DNA from: Candidatus Mediterraneibacter norfolkensis
Lineage (GTDB): Bacteria; Bacillota; Clostridia; Lachnospirales; Lachnospiraceae
DNA length: 57,624 bases
NCBI GenBank assembly: GCA_019120615.1
Contig: DWUT01000060.1
Location: forward strand, 1-57,624
Direction of reading: 5' to 3'
The position numbers were made by a program, and so were the translations under genes. Of this stretch, positions 23,971-32,560 are shown in pieces. The notes beneath the pieces were generated by a model. It was not told the DNA's origin. It did not search any database and worked only from the letters and a program-made list of their open reading frames with translations. The first letter of the stretch is position 1. Each line of letters starts with the position of its first letter.

Positions 23971-24303
23971 TCAGAATATAAACATTTTCAGCACGCCGCC
24001 GATCACGGAGACCGTCACCAGTGCATAAGCGGCCATCCTGCCGGAGCCGGATGAACTCTTCAGATGGACGATCAGTCCCGCAGCACTGAGGATCCCGAAG
24101 CCCCATGCGATGAGCTGCTGCGCCATCCAGTTTGAGGGGAGGCTCATTGCGCTGAGGACTGCGATCGCCATTCCCCAGATAGACAGGAAATAGAAGATAC
24201 CTGCCTTTGCCCTTTCGTTTTTGAGAAGATACATAAGCGCCAGACCGATGATGCTGATCACACTTATTGCTACAAATGAGATTACCAGTAAACCTAATGC
24301 CAT
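23971..24303 (-). CDS. Small polytopic membrane protein
   Basis: 110 residues with four hydrophobic segments (about 4-25, 34-53, 63-80, 91-108) and few charges; the loop 'LLKNERAKAGIFY' is basic and likely cytoplasmic. A good ribosome-binding site (AGGAGGAATGAAAA on the - strand) precedes ATG 24303. No family recognised. The hairpin at 23889-23956 would end its transcript. Confidence 0.6.
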   Translation of the reverse strand: MALGLLVISFVAISVISIIGLALMYLLKNERAKAGIFYFLSIWGMAIAVLSAMSLPSNWMAQQLIAWGFGILSAAGLIVHLKSSSGSGRMAAYALVTVSVIGGVLKMFIF

Positions 24304-24397
24304 TTTTCATTCCTCCTGTAATTGCTTTTGTTTTTTTGTTATGCCTGTAGTCTATCAGCGATCTGTGAAGAACATGTAAATATAAATCTGAAGAATT

Positions 24398-25456
24398 CTA
24401 AAGACATTCAGGAATATTTAAAGCAATCAGGATTTCGAAAACGCCGCTGCTGTCGGATACATCAACCTGGCCGTTATAGAGAGCAGCGATCCTGCGTATA
24501 TTCTCAAGGCCGATATGTGAACTTTCCACGCTGCCGAAGCTGCTCTCGCGGATCCGATTCCGCTGGATCAGGATGAGCTGCCGGGCTTCATTTTTCAATG
24601 TGAGTTCGACGTCCTGCTCTGGATCGGCATATTTCTCCACGTTGGAAATCAGGTTGTCCAGGACCCGGTGGAGGGCGTGGACGTCAGCCATCCCGGAAAA
24701 AGAGGTCAGACCGGAGAGGTCGGTCACGCAGGTGAAACGTCCTTCCAGCAGTTCCTCCCACTCGCCTGCAAACTGCTCCGCCAGAAAACGGATATCATCG
24801 ATCTTTTCCCAGGTGCCCCGGTTCCGCTCCGTGAGCTGTTCGGTGAGCTGGCGCATCTGGGTTGCCTTGGAGTACACGAGATCCATGTATGTCTTCATCT
24901 CGTCTTCGCTCAGATGGTCTTTTGACTGAAGAAGCTCCGAGTAGGAGAGCATGGAAGTGAGGGGTGTGCGGATATCGTGGGACAGGGAACGGATCCAGGC
25001 GTCGCGTTCTTCCTGGAACGCCTTCTCCTGCCTCCACAGGTCCCGGCGTGCCGCGGCGAGATAGTTGATGCTCTCTGCAAGACGGGTCAGATCGTCGTTC
25101 CCCTCAAGTGGAATGTCATAGTCCATACTCCGCGCATGCAGCATCTCCACTCCTTTGATTATGGTGAGGAGATAGGAGAGCCGCTGCCCCAGTACGAAGA
25201 GGAAGATTACGATGAAGAGAACGATCGACGCAGTGGCGCAGATGCTCCGCGCCCACACCTGAAATGTGACCCGCTGCATATCTGGCAGGATGAATCCCCG
25301 CTGAGTCAGATAGTTGTCCCCGATGGAGACGGATGTCGAGTACAGAAAGAAAAAAGTGAACAGGGAGATCGCGGCGGAGAAAAAGAGATATTCCAGTATC
25401 ACTGTGGAAAGCTTTTTCGTACCCGGCTTCCCTTCGGTTTTCTTTTTAATCAACAT
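24398..25456 (-). CDS. Sensor histidine kinase
   Basis: 352 residues from ATG 25456 ('MLIKKKTEGKPG'), which overlaps the response-regulator stop; an earlier in-frame start would run far into that gene. Two membrane helices (about 20-40 and 70-95) frame a ~30-residue extracellular loop. HAMP-like linker, then 'SLSHDIRTPLTSMLSYSELL' with the phospho-acceptor His, N box 'LDNLISNVEKYA'. The ATP lid is short: 'GLENIRRIAALYNG' stands where GLGL...Ikk is usual. It pairs with the regulator at 25446-26156. Confidence 0.85.
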   Translation of the reverse strand: MLIKKKTEGKPGTKKLSTVILEYLFFSAAISLFTFFFLYSTSVSIGDNYLTQRGFILPDMQRVTFQVWARSICATASIVLFIVIFLFVLGQRLSYLLTIIKGVEMLHARSMDYDIPLEGNDDLTRLAESINYLAAARRDLWRQEKAFQEERDAWIRSLSHDIRTPLTSMLSYSELLQSKDHLSEDEMKTYMDLVYSKATQMRQLTEQLTERNRGTWEKIDDIRFLAEQFAGEWEELLEGRFTCVTDLSGLTSFSGMADVHALHRVLDNLISNVEKYADPEQDVELTLKNEARQLILIQRNRIRESSFGSVESSHIGLENIRRIAALYNGQVDVSDSSGVFEILIALNIPECL

Positions 25457-26156
25457 AATATCCCTTTCCCCATGCGGTCCTGATATACTTCGGGTTCCTT
25501 GAACTGTCCCCAAGCTTCTTTCTCAGGTTCTTGATGTGGACCATGATCGTGCTGTCCCCGACAGCGTCCTCATCCCAGATACTCTTATAGATATTATCCA
25601 GGGAGTAGATCTTCTTCGGGTGGGAGAGAAAGAGCTCCAGGATCTTATATTCTGTATAGGTAAGGACAATGACCTGCTCGCCCTTTCGCACGCTCTGGCT
25701 GTCCAGATCCAGTACCAGATCCTTATAATGAAGTTCGTTTGACGGGACTGCGGTATCTGCCCGCTCCTGACCGGCCAGGGCATATTCCCGGGACCTCCTG
25801 AGAAGAGCCTTTATCCGGATCAGCAGTTCAGTATTGGAAAATGGCTTGACGATATAATCGTCGGCGCCGGCGGAGAAACCCATCAGCTTGTCCGACTCCC
25901 CGGAGTAGGCGGTCAGGAATATGATGGGCGCATAGAACTGCTTCCGGATCTCGGCGCCGGCCGCGAACCCGGACATGACCGGCATATTTACATCAAGAAT
26001 ATAGAGGTCCACGGAACTGTCCGCCATCTCCACCGCTTCCCGGCCGTCAGAGGCGGCAGCAACCTCATAGCCTTCCGCAGTGAGCAGCATTGTCAGTACG
26101 TCCCGTATCTCTTTTTCATCGTCTGCGATCAGTATCTTCACTTTTTCTTTTTCCAT
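25446..26156 (-). CDS. OmpR-family response regulator
   Basis: 236 residues. Receiver: 'ILIADDEKEIRDVL', phospho-acceptor Asp in 'DLYILDVNMPVMSG', 'FLTAYSGESD', Lys in 'DYIVKPFSNTE'. Winged helix from ~135 with 'VLTYTEYKILELFLSHPKK' and 'YIRTAWGKGYYVD'. Upstream on the - strand is a promoter with ATGACA-17-TATGAT boxes. No transporter is immediately linked; the MATE pump is divergent and could be a target. Confidence 0.9.
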   Translation of the reverse strand: MEKEKVKILIADDEKEIRDVLTMLLTAEGYEVAAASDGREAVEMADSSVDLYILDVNMPVMSGFAAGAEIRKQFYAPIIFLTAYSGESDKLMGFSAGADDYIVKPFSNTELLIRIKALLRRSREYALAGQERADTAVPSNELHYKDLVLDLDSQSVRKGEQVIVLTYTEYKILELFLSHPKKIYSLDNIYKSIWDEDAVGDSTIMVHIKNLRKKLGDSSRNPKYIRTAWGKGYYVD

Positions 26157-26230
26157 GATTCATCTCCGTTTCTTCCGCCGCAGGAAGTCTGCATGCTGAG
26201 GCGGAAATAATGACACTGTAAGGTATCCTT

Positions 26231-26259
26231 ATCATAGCATACGGAGGAGGGGCTGTCAT
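26231..26259 (-). promoter_or_regulatory. Promoter of the 25446-26156 two-component operon
   Basis: On the - strand ATGACA (26254-26259), 17 bases, then TATGAT (26231-26236) preceded by TGC, an extended -10. It is divergent from the MATE promoter about 75 bases away. Confidence 0.6.
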
Positions 26260-26331
26260 TTCTTTCGAGCAGAATTCTGCCAGAGAAAATACAGAGCATA
26301 AAAATAAGGATAAAAACATAAAAATATTCTC

Positions 26332-26360
26332 TTGAAAAGCAGGATACGCTGTCATATAAT
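26332..26360 (+). promoter_or_regulatory. Promoter of the MATE gene
   Basis: TTGAAA (26332-26337), a 17-base spacer and a perfect TATAAT (26355-26360), about 42 bases before the ATG at 26402; AAAGAGGGGGCATCT supplies the ribosome-binding site. Confidence 0.75.
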
Positions 26361-26401
26361 GTTGCTCTAGTAAAACGAGAAAGAGAAAAGAGGGGGCATC
26401 T

Positions 26402-27754
26402 ATGTCAGCGGATACTACGAATGATATGACATCGGGCAGCCCGGTGCGGCTGATCCTTCAGTTTATGATACCGGTCTGCCTTGGAAATATATTTCAGCAG
26501 TTTTACAATGTGGCGGATTCCATCGTGGCGGGACAGTTCATCGGAGTGAATGCCCTGGCCGCCATCGGGAGCACCGGCTCATTGATGTTCCTCGTGACCG
26601 GATGGCTGAACGGCCTGAGCAGCGGGTTCGCGATCCTGGTCTCTCAGTGGTTCGGGGCAAAACGGTATGATCAGATGAGGCATTACGTTGCCATGTCAAT
26701 TTACCTTGCAGCGGCCTTTGCCATCGCCATGACTGTGGGACTGCTCATCCTGAACGAGCCTATCTTAAGGATGATGAATTTCTCCGATGAGATCATGCCG
26801 GATGTGACGGCTTACATGGGGATCATCTACGCCGGGCTGATCGTAACGGCGGCGTACAATTCTCTGGCGGCGTTCCTCCGGGCGCTGGGAGATTCAAAGT
26901 CACCGCTCTATTTCCTGATCATCTCCGCGGTGATCAATGTGGTGCTGGACATCGCCTTCATCGTCTGCTTCGGGATGGGCGTGGAAGGCTGTGCCTATGC
27001 AACGGTCATCGCACAGGGGATCTCGGCGCTGCTTTGTTTTATCTATATTTTGAAGAAATTTCCGATCCTTCATCTGAAAAAGGCGGATTTCAGGATTTCT
27101 CTTCAGAGCTTCGGAAGGCTGCTGGCGCTGGGGATCCCCATGGGGCTTCAGTTCTCCATCACAGCTATCGGGACTATCATCGTCCAGGGCGCGGTCAACG
27201 TTTACGGTGAGATCTACATGGCAGGATTTGCCGCGGCGGGAAAACTGCAGAATATCATCGCAACGGTGTTCACGGCTTTTGGCGCGACCATCGCGACCTT
27301 CGTGGGACAGAACCGGGGCGCAGGGAAGATGGACCGGGTGAAGACGGGAGTGAAGTATACACAGATCATGATCCTGATCTGGAGTGTGATCACCATGGTG
27401 GTCATCTATTTCTTCGGAAAGTATATGATGCTTCTGTTTGTCAGCCCGTCAGAGACAGAGGTGATCGATGCGGCGGTGATGTACTTCCATGCCGTTTTCT
27501 GGTGTTATCCTTTCCTTGGAAGCATTTTCCTTTACCGGAACACGCTTCAGGGAATGGGATACGGACTGGTGCCCATGCTGGGCGGAGTGTTTGAGCTTGT
27601 GGCAAGGAGTGCCATCGTCATGACCGTGGCAGGAAGGACGAGCTTTGCGGGCGTATGTCTCTCCGATCCGGCGGCGTGGATCGCAGCGCTGATCCCATTG
27701 ATCCCATATTATATATACACTATGAGAAAGTGGGAGAAGAACAATATAATATAA
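26402..27754 (+). CDS. MATE family efflux transporter
   Basis: 450 residues with about twelve membrane helices in two related halves. The N-terminal 'GSPVRLILQFMIPVCLGNIF' followed by 'QQFYNVADSIVAGQFIG' is the MATE signature (NorM/DinF-like branch), and the repeat half has 'LLALGIPMGLQFSITAIGTI'. MATE pumps expel cationic drugs or metabolites using a Na+ or H+ gradient. A single gene with its own promoter; terminator-like hairpin just downstream. Substrate unknown. Confidence 0.9.
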   Translation: MSADTTNDMTSGSPVRLILQFMIPVCLGNIFQQFYNVADSIVAGQFIGVNALAAIGSTGSLMFLVTGWLNGLSSGFAILVSQWFGAKRYDQMRHYVAMSIYLAAAFAIAMTVGLLILNEPILRMMNFSDEIMPDVTAYMGIIYAGLIVTAAYNSLAAFLRALGDSKSPLYFLIISAVINVVLDIAFIVCFGMGVEGCAYATVIAQGISALLCFIYILKKFPILHLKKADFRISLQSFGRLLALGIPMGLQFSITAIGTIIVQGAVNVYGEIYMAGFAAAGKLQNIIATVFTAFGATIATFVGQNRGAGKMDRVKTGVKYTQIMILIWSVITMVVIYFFGKYMMLLFVSPSETEVIDAAVMYFHAVFWCYPFLGSIFLYRNTLQGMGYGLVPMLGGVFELVARSAIVMTVAGRTSFAGVCLSDPAAWIAALIPLIPYYIYTMRKWEKNNII

Positions 27755-27757
27755 GAA

Positions 27758-27849
27758 AACCCTTAAATTGAGGGGTAAAATAAACTAAAAACCCTAAATA
27801 TGAGGGGTAAGAGCAAAAAAATATGCTCTCTACCCTTATATTCAGGGTT
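27758..27849. promoter_or_regulatory. Three operator-like palindromes before the HTH/HipA-like module
   Basis: AACCCTTAAATTGAGGGGTA (27758-27777), AACCCTAAATATGAGGGGTA (27790-27809) and, in the opposite orientation, TACCCTTATATTCAGGGTT (27831-27849) share one consensus, AACCCTnAATATnAGGG(G)TA. The first two are 32 bases apart, about three helical turns. They precede the HTH gene at 27899 and the third lies in its likely promoter. This is the arrangement expected for cooperative autoregulation by a toxin-antitoxin pair. Confidence 0.65.
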
Positions 27850-27853
27850 TTTT
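27787..27853 (+). terminator. Long hairpin with T-run after the MATE gene
   Basis: The second and third operator-like repeats pair with each other (AAAACCCT...AGAGC / GCTCT...AGGGTTTT) and are followed by seven T, so the same bases can form a strong intrinsic terminator for the MATE transcript. Confidence 0.65.
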
Positions 27854-27898
27854 TGTGATACACTGGGAGTAGATCAAGTACAATGGAGGTGTGCCGTA

Positions 27899-28438
27899 AT
27901 GGAATTTGCGATTCAGAGCACGCTAACAGCTCGTGAGATCAAAAAAGTGAGGGAAGACCTGGGAATCCGCCAGAAGGACTTTGCCGCTCTTGCAAACGTA
28001 TCCGTAAAAACAGTTGAGCGATGGGAGAGCGGCGGTACAGAGATCACGGGACCGGTTGTTACACTTGTGAAGATTTTAAAAGAAAATCCGGATATAAAAG
28101 ATGAGCTGGAAATTCCGCCGAAGGAGCAGGTTTTCCGACTAAAATACTTTTGTGGAAATGAACTCTGTACAGTTATAGATGTGGATGAGCGAAATCAGAA
28201 GATACGCATCAAAAATTTTGTGCATGATATCATGTATCGTGCGTTTGGAAGAAATGAACATCCAGACTATAAGGAGTACGAGGAATTTCTGGAATCCCGC
28301 TGCTTTCCCCGGACAAGAGATAAAATGAAACTGATGCTCAAAGAGCTCAACCTGCCGTTTTATGATCCACTTATGATCATTCAGAAAACGGAGGGGCGGA
28401 TGGCAGAAGATGATTTCTGGATCCAGATAGAAAAGTAG
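27899..28438 (+). CDS. HTH (XRE-type) regulator, probable antitoxin of the HipA-like kinase
   Basis: 179 residues from ATG 27899, set 8 bases after GGAGGTG; longer in-frame starts run through the operators. Residues 12-60 are a helix-turn-helix: 'LTAREIKKVREDLGIRQKDF' and 'AALANVSVKTVERWESGG'. Residues ~75-179 form a second domain ending 'YDPLMIIQKTEGRMAEDDFW', as I recall a conserved Clostridia tail paired with HipA-like kinases. This gene ends 6 bases before the kinase ATG. By analogy with HipB it would bind the kinase and repress the operon through the three upstream palindromes. Confidence 0.75.
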   Translation: MEFAIQSTLTAREIKKVREDLGIRQKDFAALANVSVKTVERWESGGTEITGPVVTLVKILKENPDIKDELEIPPKEQVFRLKYFCGNELCTVIDVDERNQKIRIKNFVHDIMYRAFGRNEHPDYKEYEEFLESRCFPRTRDKMKLMLKELNLPFYDPLMIIQKTEGRMAEDDFWIQIEK

Positions 28439-28444
28439 GTGCCT

Positions 28445-29254
28445 ATGATAGAATTATTCGAAAAAGATGCGCTGAGGAATGTCAGACAATCTTCAAAAGG
28501 AAACCAGTTGAAATGGAGATTCCGGGAAAACTGGTATAAAGCAGACTATACAGGGTATGAAGGGCTTGCTGAGTACGCAGTGTCCTGCCTGCTGAAAGAA
28601 TCCAGCCTGCAGCCGGAGGAATTTATCGTCTATCAAACGGAGGAGATTCTGTACGGAAAGCAAAGATTCAGGGGATGCACAAGCAGGGACTTCCTGCCGG
28701 AGGGCTGGCAGCTCATAACCCTGGAGAGACTGTTCCACAATTTTTATGGAGAAAGCCTGTATCGAAATATATTTCGGATCGAGGGGGTAACAGAAAGGGC
28801 TGAATTTTTAGTGGATCAGGTTGCGCGGATGACCGGATTAAAGGAATTTGGAGTATACCTCACAAAATTGTTGACAATAGACGCGCTTTTTTTAAACGAA
28901 GATCGGCATACACATAATATTGCGGTGCTTCTGGATCCGGACGGGGATTATCATTATTGTCCTGTGTTTGACAACGGAGCGTCTCTCCTTTCAGATACAT
29001 CAATGGATTATCCGGCAGGGACAGATATTATAGATCTGATACCTCAGGTTCGGGCAAAAACTCTGAGCAGTGACTTTGATGAACAGTTGGAAGCTGTGGA
29101 AGGACTGTATGGCCGCCCCCTGAAATTTTTGTTTGACGGACGCTCAATATCCGAAATGCTTGAGAGGGAGCAGATCTATCCGGATGAAATAAAAGAGCGG
29201 GTCAGGGATATACTTCTTCAACAGAGAAGAAGTTATGGATATCTTTTCACGTAA
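28445..29254 (+). CDS. HipA-like Ser/Thr kinase, probable toxin
   Basis: 269 residues from ATG 28445 (GTG 28439 possible). Kinase features: a candidate ATP-binding Lys in 'WYKADYTGYEGLAEYAV', catalytic loop 'NEDRHTHNIAVL' with Asp153, His155 and Asn158 (D-x-H-x-x-N as in HipA), and metal-binding 'FDNG' (Asp176). The N-terminal HipA domain found in E. coli HipA is absent, so it is a compact form. HipA kinases phosphorylate targets such as glutamyl-tRNA synthetase and cause dormancy; this target is unknown. Paired with the HTH gene just upstream; a terminator follows. Confidence 0.75.
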   Translation: MIELFEKDALRNVRQSSKGNQLKWRFRENWYKADYTGYEGLAEYAVSCLLKESSLQPEEFIVYQTEEILYGKQRFRGCTSRDFLPEGWQLITLERLFHNFYGESLYRNIFRIEGVTERAEFLVDQVARMTGLKEFGVYLTKLLTIDALFLNEDRHTHNIAVLLDPDGDYHYCPVFDNGASLLSDTSMDYPAGTDIIDLIPQVRAKTLSSDFDEQLEAVEGLYGRPLKFLFDGRSISEMLEREQIYPDEIKERVRDILLQQRRSYGYLFT

Positions 29255-29257
29255 AAT

Positions 29258-29303
29258 GAAAAGACGCGGGAAAGAAGAAAAATCCTCCTTCCCGTGTCTT
29301 TTA
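29258..29303. terminator. Bidirectional terminator
   Basis: AAAAGAC-g-CGGGAA pairs with TTCCCG-t-GTCTTTT around an A-rich loop, between the HipA-like gene (+) and rplY (-). A-rich and T-rich flanks support both directions. Confidence 0.8.
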
Positions 29304-29335
29304 CATTATAAGTTATTATATTCTTTTTCCGTCAA

Positions 29336-29926
29336 TTACTCAGCAGCGCCTTCTTCTGCCTCGTCTGTATCCTCAGCAGGAGCTGCGTGTACCTCTGTGA
29401 TCGTGACAACGGTCGCGTCTGCCTCTGTCGTCAGATCAAGACCTTCTGTGTGTGCGATCGGCAGGTCACATACTCTGAGCGTATCGCCGACTTTCATATC
29501 TCCTACATCAACTTCCACTTTATCTACCAGTGCGGACGGGAGCGCCTTGAATGCGATCTCATGCAGCATCTGCTGCGGAACGCCTGCCGCCAGTTTCTCC
29601 TGGTTGACCAGATGAACCTCAGCGGTGGAGTGAACTTTCTCACCCTGTACCAGAGCCTGAAAATCAATCTCGTCGATGCAGCCTTTTAACGGATTATAGC
29701 CAACTTCCTTGATCAGTGCGTCATAGGTTTTCCCTTCGACCTCGAGCATGACTTGTCCGCCCTTGCCTTCTTCTTTGAGCAGATGCTCTACTGCGCCTTT
29801 TTCCAGCTTCAGCGGGATAGTCTCTTCCATCTCACGGCCGAAAATACTGCCTGTAACAAATCCTTCACGTCTAAGTTTCCTGGCTTTGATTGTCATGTCT
29901 CTTCTTTCAGCTTTTAAAGTATTCAT
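29336..29926 (-). CDS. rplY: 50S ribosomal protein L25, Ctc form
   Basis: 196 residues, the long Ctc/TL5 form: an N-terminal 5S-rRNA-binding L25 domain (1-90, 'MNTLKAERRDMTIKARKLRR' and 'VGYNPLKGCIDEIDFQAL') and a C-terminal beta domain (95-180), then an acidic tail. Binds 5S rRNA in the large subunit and in Bacillus is part of the general stress response. A good AGGAGG ribosome-binding site precedes the ATG at 29926. It stands alone on the - strand with a 120-base leader. Confidence 0.92.
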   Translation of the reverse strand: MNTLKAERRDMTIKARKLRREGFVTGSIFGREMEETIPLKLEKGAVEHLLKEEGKGGQVMLEVEGKTYDALIKEVGYNPLKGCIDEIDFQALVQGEKVHSTAEVHLVNQEKLAAGVPQQMLHEIAFKALPSALVDKVEVDVGDMKVGDTLRVCDLPIAHTEGLDLTTEADATVVTITEVHAAPAEDTDEAEEGAAE

Positions 29927-29982
29927 TTATCTTTTCCTCCAATCACTGAATTGCGCTTAGCAAGCCTTCAACTTTGCGGTAT

Positions 29983-29998
29983 GTCCGCCTGTGCGGAC
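29983..29998 (-). promoter_or_regulatory. Small leader hairpin upstream of rplY
   Basis: GTCCGC-ctgt-GCGGAC, a perfect 6-bp stem with a 4-base loop, in the 5' leader of rplY between the promoter and the start codon. No T-run follows, so it is not a terminator; it could stabilise the message or be a protein- or rRNA-mimic site. Confidence 0.4.
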
Positions 29999-30044
29999 GT
30001 ATGACAAATAGGTGTTGTTAAGTGTGTTTCTTTGTTACAGTTAC

Positions 30045-30064
30045 ATTATAGCACCGCTTGTCAA
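30045..30064 (-). promoter_or_regulatory. Probable rplY promoter (extended -10)
   Basis: On the - strand TGC-TATAAT (TATAAT at 30045-30050) forms an extended -10. A perfect TTGACA (30059-30064) lies only 8 bases upstream, too close to serve as its -35. Confidence 0.5.
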
Positions 30065-30073
30065 GGGGGGCTG

Positions 30074-30127
30074 CCGGTTTTCCGATTCCGGCATGACTTC
30101 AGTTTTTCAATCCCGGCAGAAAACCGG
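30074..30127 (-). terminator. Terminator-like inverted repeat after hcp
   Basis: CCGGTTTTC (30074-30082) and GAAAACCGG (30119-30127), with smaller internal CCGG repeats, lie just beyond the hcp stop codon on the - strand. The region is GC-rich and has no clear T-run, so its terminator function is uncertain. Confidence 0.4.
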
Positions 30128-30171
30128 TGAAACCGGGAATGCGCGGAAAACCGGGGCGGGGAATCCGCGGC

Positions 30172-31809
30172 TTACTCCGCGAAAAACAGTTTTATATCAT
30201 CTTCCACGGTTCCGATCCCCGCGATCCCGAAGTTTTCCACAAGGATCTTCGCCACGTTCGGCGAGAGAAATGCGGGCAGTGTGGGCCCGAGATGGATGTT
30301 CTTCACACCGAGGTACAGCAGCGCCAGGAGGACGATGACTGCTTTCTGCTCGTACCAGGCAATGTTGTACACGATGGGAAGGTCATTGATATCATCCAGT
30401 CCGAACACTTCTTTCAGCTTCAGCGCGATGACTGCCAGTGAGTAGGAGTCGTTGCACTGCCCTGCGTCCAGCATGCGGGGAATGCCGCCGATGTCTCCCA
30501 GATCCAGCTTGTTATATTTATATTTTGCGCATCCAGCAGTCAGGATCACAGCGTCCTTCGGAAGCGCTTTTGCGAAATCTGTGTAGTAGTTCCTTGATTT
30601 CGCGCGTCCGTCGCATCCCGCCATGACCACGAATTTACGGATGGCGCCGGATTTCACCGCTTCGACGATTTTATCTGCGAGGGCAAGCACCTGAGCATGA
30701 GCAAAGCCGCCGATGATCTCTCCCTGCTCCAGTTCAGCCGGGGGCGCGCATTTCTTTGCGTGCTCGATGAGGGCGGAGAAATCTTTTTTCTCGCCGATCT
30801 CTCCGGGAATATGAGTGCATCCCGGGTATCCTGCGGCGCCGGTGGTGTAGAGCCGGTCACGGTAGCTGTCTTTGGGTGGAACGATGCAGTTGGTGGTCAT
30901 GAGGATGGGACCGTGGAAGCTTTCAAATTCTTCCTTCTGCTTCCACCACGCATTGCCGTAGTTTCCAATGAAATTGGGATATTTCTTAAAAGCAGGATAA
31001 TAGTGGGCGGGAAGCATCTCAGAGTGAGTGTACACGTCCACGCCGGTGCCCTGGGTCTGCTCAAGGAGCATCTCAAGATCCCGCAGGTCGTGTCCGGAGA
31101 CCAAGATGCCGGGGCGGGTTCCCACACCGATATTTACCTTTGTGATCTCAGGATTTCCGTAGCTCTTTGTGTTGGCCTGATCCAGGAGTGCCATTCCCTC
31201 TACACCGTATTTTCCGGTCTCCAGGGCAAGCGCGGTCAGGTCTTCCGCCGTGAGCGTATCGTCCAGAGTAGAGGCCAGTGCCCGCTGAAGAAAAGCATCG
31301 ATCTCCTCATTATCCTGCAGCAGCGCGTTGGCATGTTTGGAGTAGGCGGACAGCCCCTTCAGTCCATAAGTGATCAGTTCCCGCAGGCTTCGGATATCCT
31401 CGTCTTCTGTGGACAGGACTCCGACGCCGGCTGCTTTGGAGTCAAATTCCGATTCCGGTCCGTTCCAGAGCGCTGCCTCCGGGAGAGAGGAAGCGTCCCC
31501 GAGCGTTGCGAGAAGGTCATCTTTCATTAAGAGCGTCTCGCGGATCCGGGCTGTGATCATTTCTTTGTCAAAATTGGCGTTTGTGATGGTGGTGAACAGG
31601 TTCAGTGTGATCAGATGGTTTACATCTGCGCTGATCTTTCCGCCCTCCGCCCGAACCGCCGTGGTCACTGCAGAGAGCCCTTTTGTTGTATAGACGAGCA
31701 GATCCTGCATGGCGGCGACGTCCGGTTTCTTGCCGCAGACGCCGGACATGGTGCACCCGGTGCAGCCTGCAGTCTCCTGGCACTGATAGCAGAACATTTT
31801 ATTTTTCAT
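30172..31809 (-). CDS. hcp: Hybrid cluster protein / hydroxylamine reductase, class I
   Basis: 545 residues from ATG 31809 ('[13 protein letters not shown]'), preceded by AAGGAGGATC; a longer open frame upstream encodes an unrelated hydrophobic stretch. Four N-terminal Cys (C7, C10, C19, C25: C-x2-C-x8-C-x5-C) bind the [4Fe-4S] cluster in the class I spacing used by strict anaerobes. The C-terminal half carries Cys for the hybrid [4Fe-2S-2O] cluster, including '[14 protein letters not shown]' and '[20 protein letters not shown]'. Hcp reduces nitric oxide to N2O and can reduce hydroxylamine, protecting against nitrosative stress. An inverted repeat lies in its promoter. Confidence 0.93.
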   Translation of the reverse strand: MKNKMFCYQCQETAGCTGCTMSGVCGKKPDVAAMQDLLVYTTKGLSAVTTAVRAEGGKISADVNHLITLNLFTTITNANFDKEMITARIRETLLMKDDLLATLGDASSLPEAALWNGPESEFDSKAAGVGVLSTEDEDIRSLRELITYGLKGLSAYSKHANALLQDNEEIDAFLQRALASTLDDTLTAEDLTALALETGKYGVEGMALLDQANTKSYGNPEITKVNIGVGTRPGILVSGHDLRDLEMLLEQTQGTGVDVYTHSEMLPAHYYPAFKKYPNFIGNYGNAWWKQKEEFESFHGPILMTTNCIVPPKDSYRDRLYTTGAAGYPGCTHIPGEIGEKKDFSALIEHAKKCAPPAELEQGEIIGGFAHAQVLALADKIVEAVKSGAIRKFVVMAGCDGRAKSRNYYTDFAKALPKDAVILTAGCAKYKYNKLDLGDIGGIPRMLDAGQCNDSYSLAVIALKLKEVFGLDDINDLPIVYNIAWYEQKAVIVLLALLYLGVKNIHLGPTLPAFLSPNVAKILVENFGIAGIGTVEDDIKLFFAE

Positions 31810-31851
31810 CTGTATGATCCTCCTTGAAATGGATTTTTTGATTACGGGGAG

Positions 31852-31893
31852 AGTATAGTACGAATGAAAAAAGAAATCGGTTGTCAGAACAAC
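31852..31893 (-). promoter_or_regulatory. hcp promoter with inverted repeat at the -35 region
   Basis: On the - strand TATACT (31852-31857) is a likely -10. GTTGT-TCTG-ACAAC (31880-31893), a perfect 5-bp inverted repeat, covers the -35 position. TTGT...ACAA half-sites are typical of FNR/CRP-family regulators, and several of these (HcpR-type) control hcp in anaerobes. The assignment is an inference. Confidence 0.4.
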
Positions 31894-31942
31894 AAAAATG
31901 AAAAAAATGAACAGGGGAAGGATATCTTCCCCTGTCCAATTC

Positions 31943-32560
31943 TCATGTGCGATATACCAGTTCAAGAAGATCAACGATCTTATCGATTCCCAGAAGACTT
32001 GCGTTCAGTAGTGCCTGATGGGAGTAGATGCTTCCCCACTCAAGCCCGGTGTAGGTCTCATAGTAGAATTTCCTTTCCCGGTCTGTCTTGCGGATCCGGT
32101 CTGCGGCCTTCTTTTCTGTCAGGTTGTAGCGCTCTGCGATTCGTTTGATCCGGTCCTTTTTTTCCGCGCAGATGAAAACGTTAATGCAGTCCACTTTTTC
32201 CCTGAGGATGTAGTCGGCGCAGCGGCCTACAATAACACAGGGCCCCGTCTCTGCGAGGGTGAGGATGATCTCGGTCTGTTTCTGGTACACCTTCATGTCA
32301 AGGGACGGCATATAGGACGCCGTGTTGATGAAACTGGCGTAGCTCATGGGAGCTGTGCCGTAGGAAGTGACGAAAGCATGCAGTGCGGATTCGTCTGCGC
32401 GCCCAACGCTTTCCTCGGTATAGCCCAGTTTCTCTGCCGCCATGGTGACAAGCTGGTTGTCATAGAGAGGAATTCCAAGACGGTCTGCCAGTTTTTCTCC
32501 GATCTCGTGTCCGCCGCTTCCGAACTGACGGCTGATGGTAATGATTTTGTATTCCGACAT
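31943..32560 (-). CDS. Cytidylate kinase-like family protein
   Basis: 205 residues from ATG 32560, which follows AAAGGAGGGATCGAT. P-loop '[19 protein letters not shown]' opens the protein; '[16 protein letters not shown]' and the lid '[20 protein letters not shown]' follow. This is the cytidylate kinase-like group widespread in gut Clostridia, shorter than and distinct from Cmk. It probably phosphorylates a nucleotide, but the substrate is not known. It stands alone between hcp and the ABC operon. Confidence 0.8.
   Translation of the reverse strand: MSEYKIITISRQFGSGGHEIGEKLADRLGIPLYDNQLVTMAAEKLGYTEESVGRADESALHAFVTSYGTAPMSYASFINTASYMPSLDMKVYQKQTEIILTLAETGPCVIVGRCADYILREKVDCINVFICAEKKDRIKRIAERYNLTEKKAADRIRKTDRERKFYYETYTGLEWGSIYSHQALLNASLLGIDKIVDLLELVYRT

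Noticed and set aside
31810-31974. An N-terminal extension of the hcp reading frame with a hydrophobic stretch
   Set aside because: The family N-terminus with the Cys cluster begins at 31809 behind AAGGAGG, and the extension overlaps the promoter and neighbouring gene.
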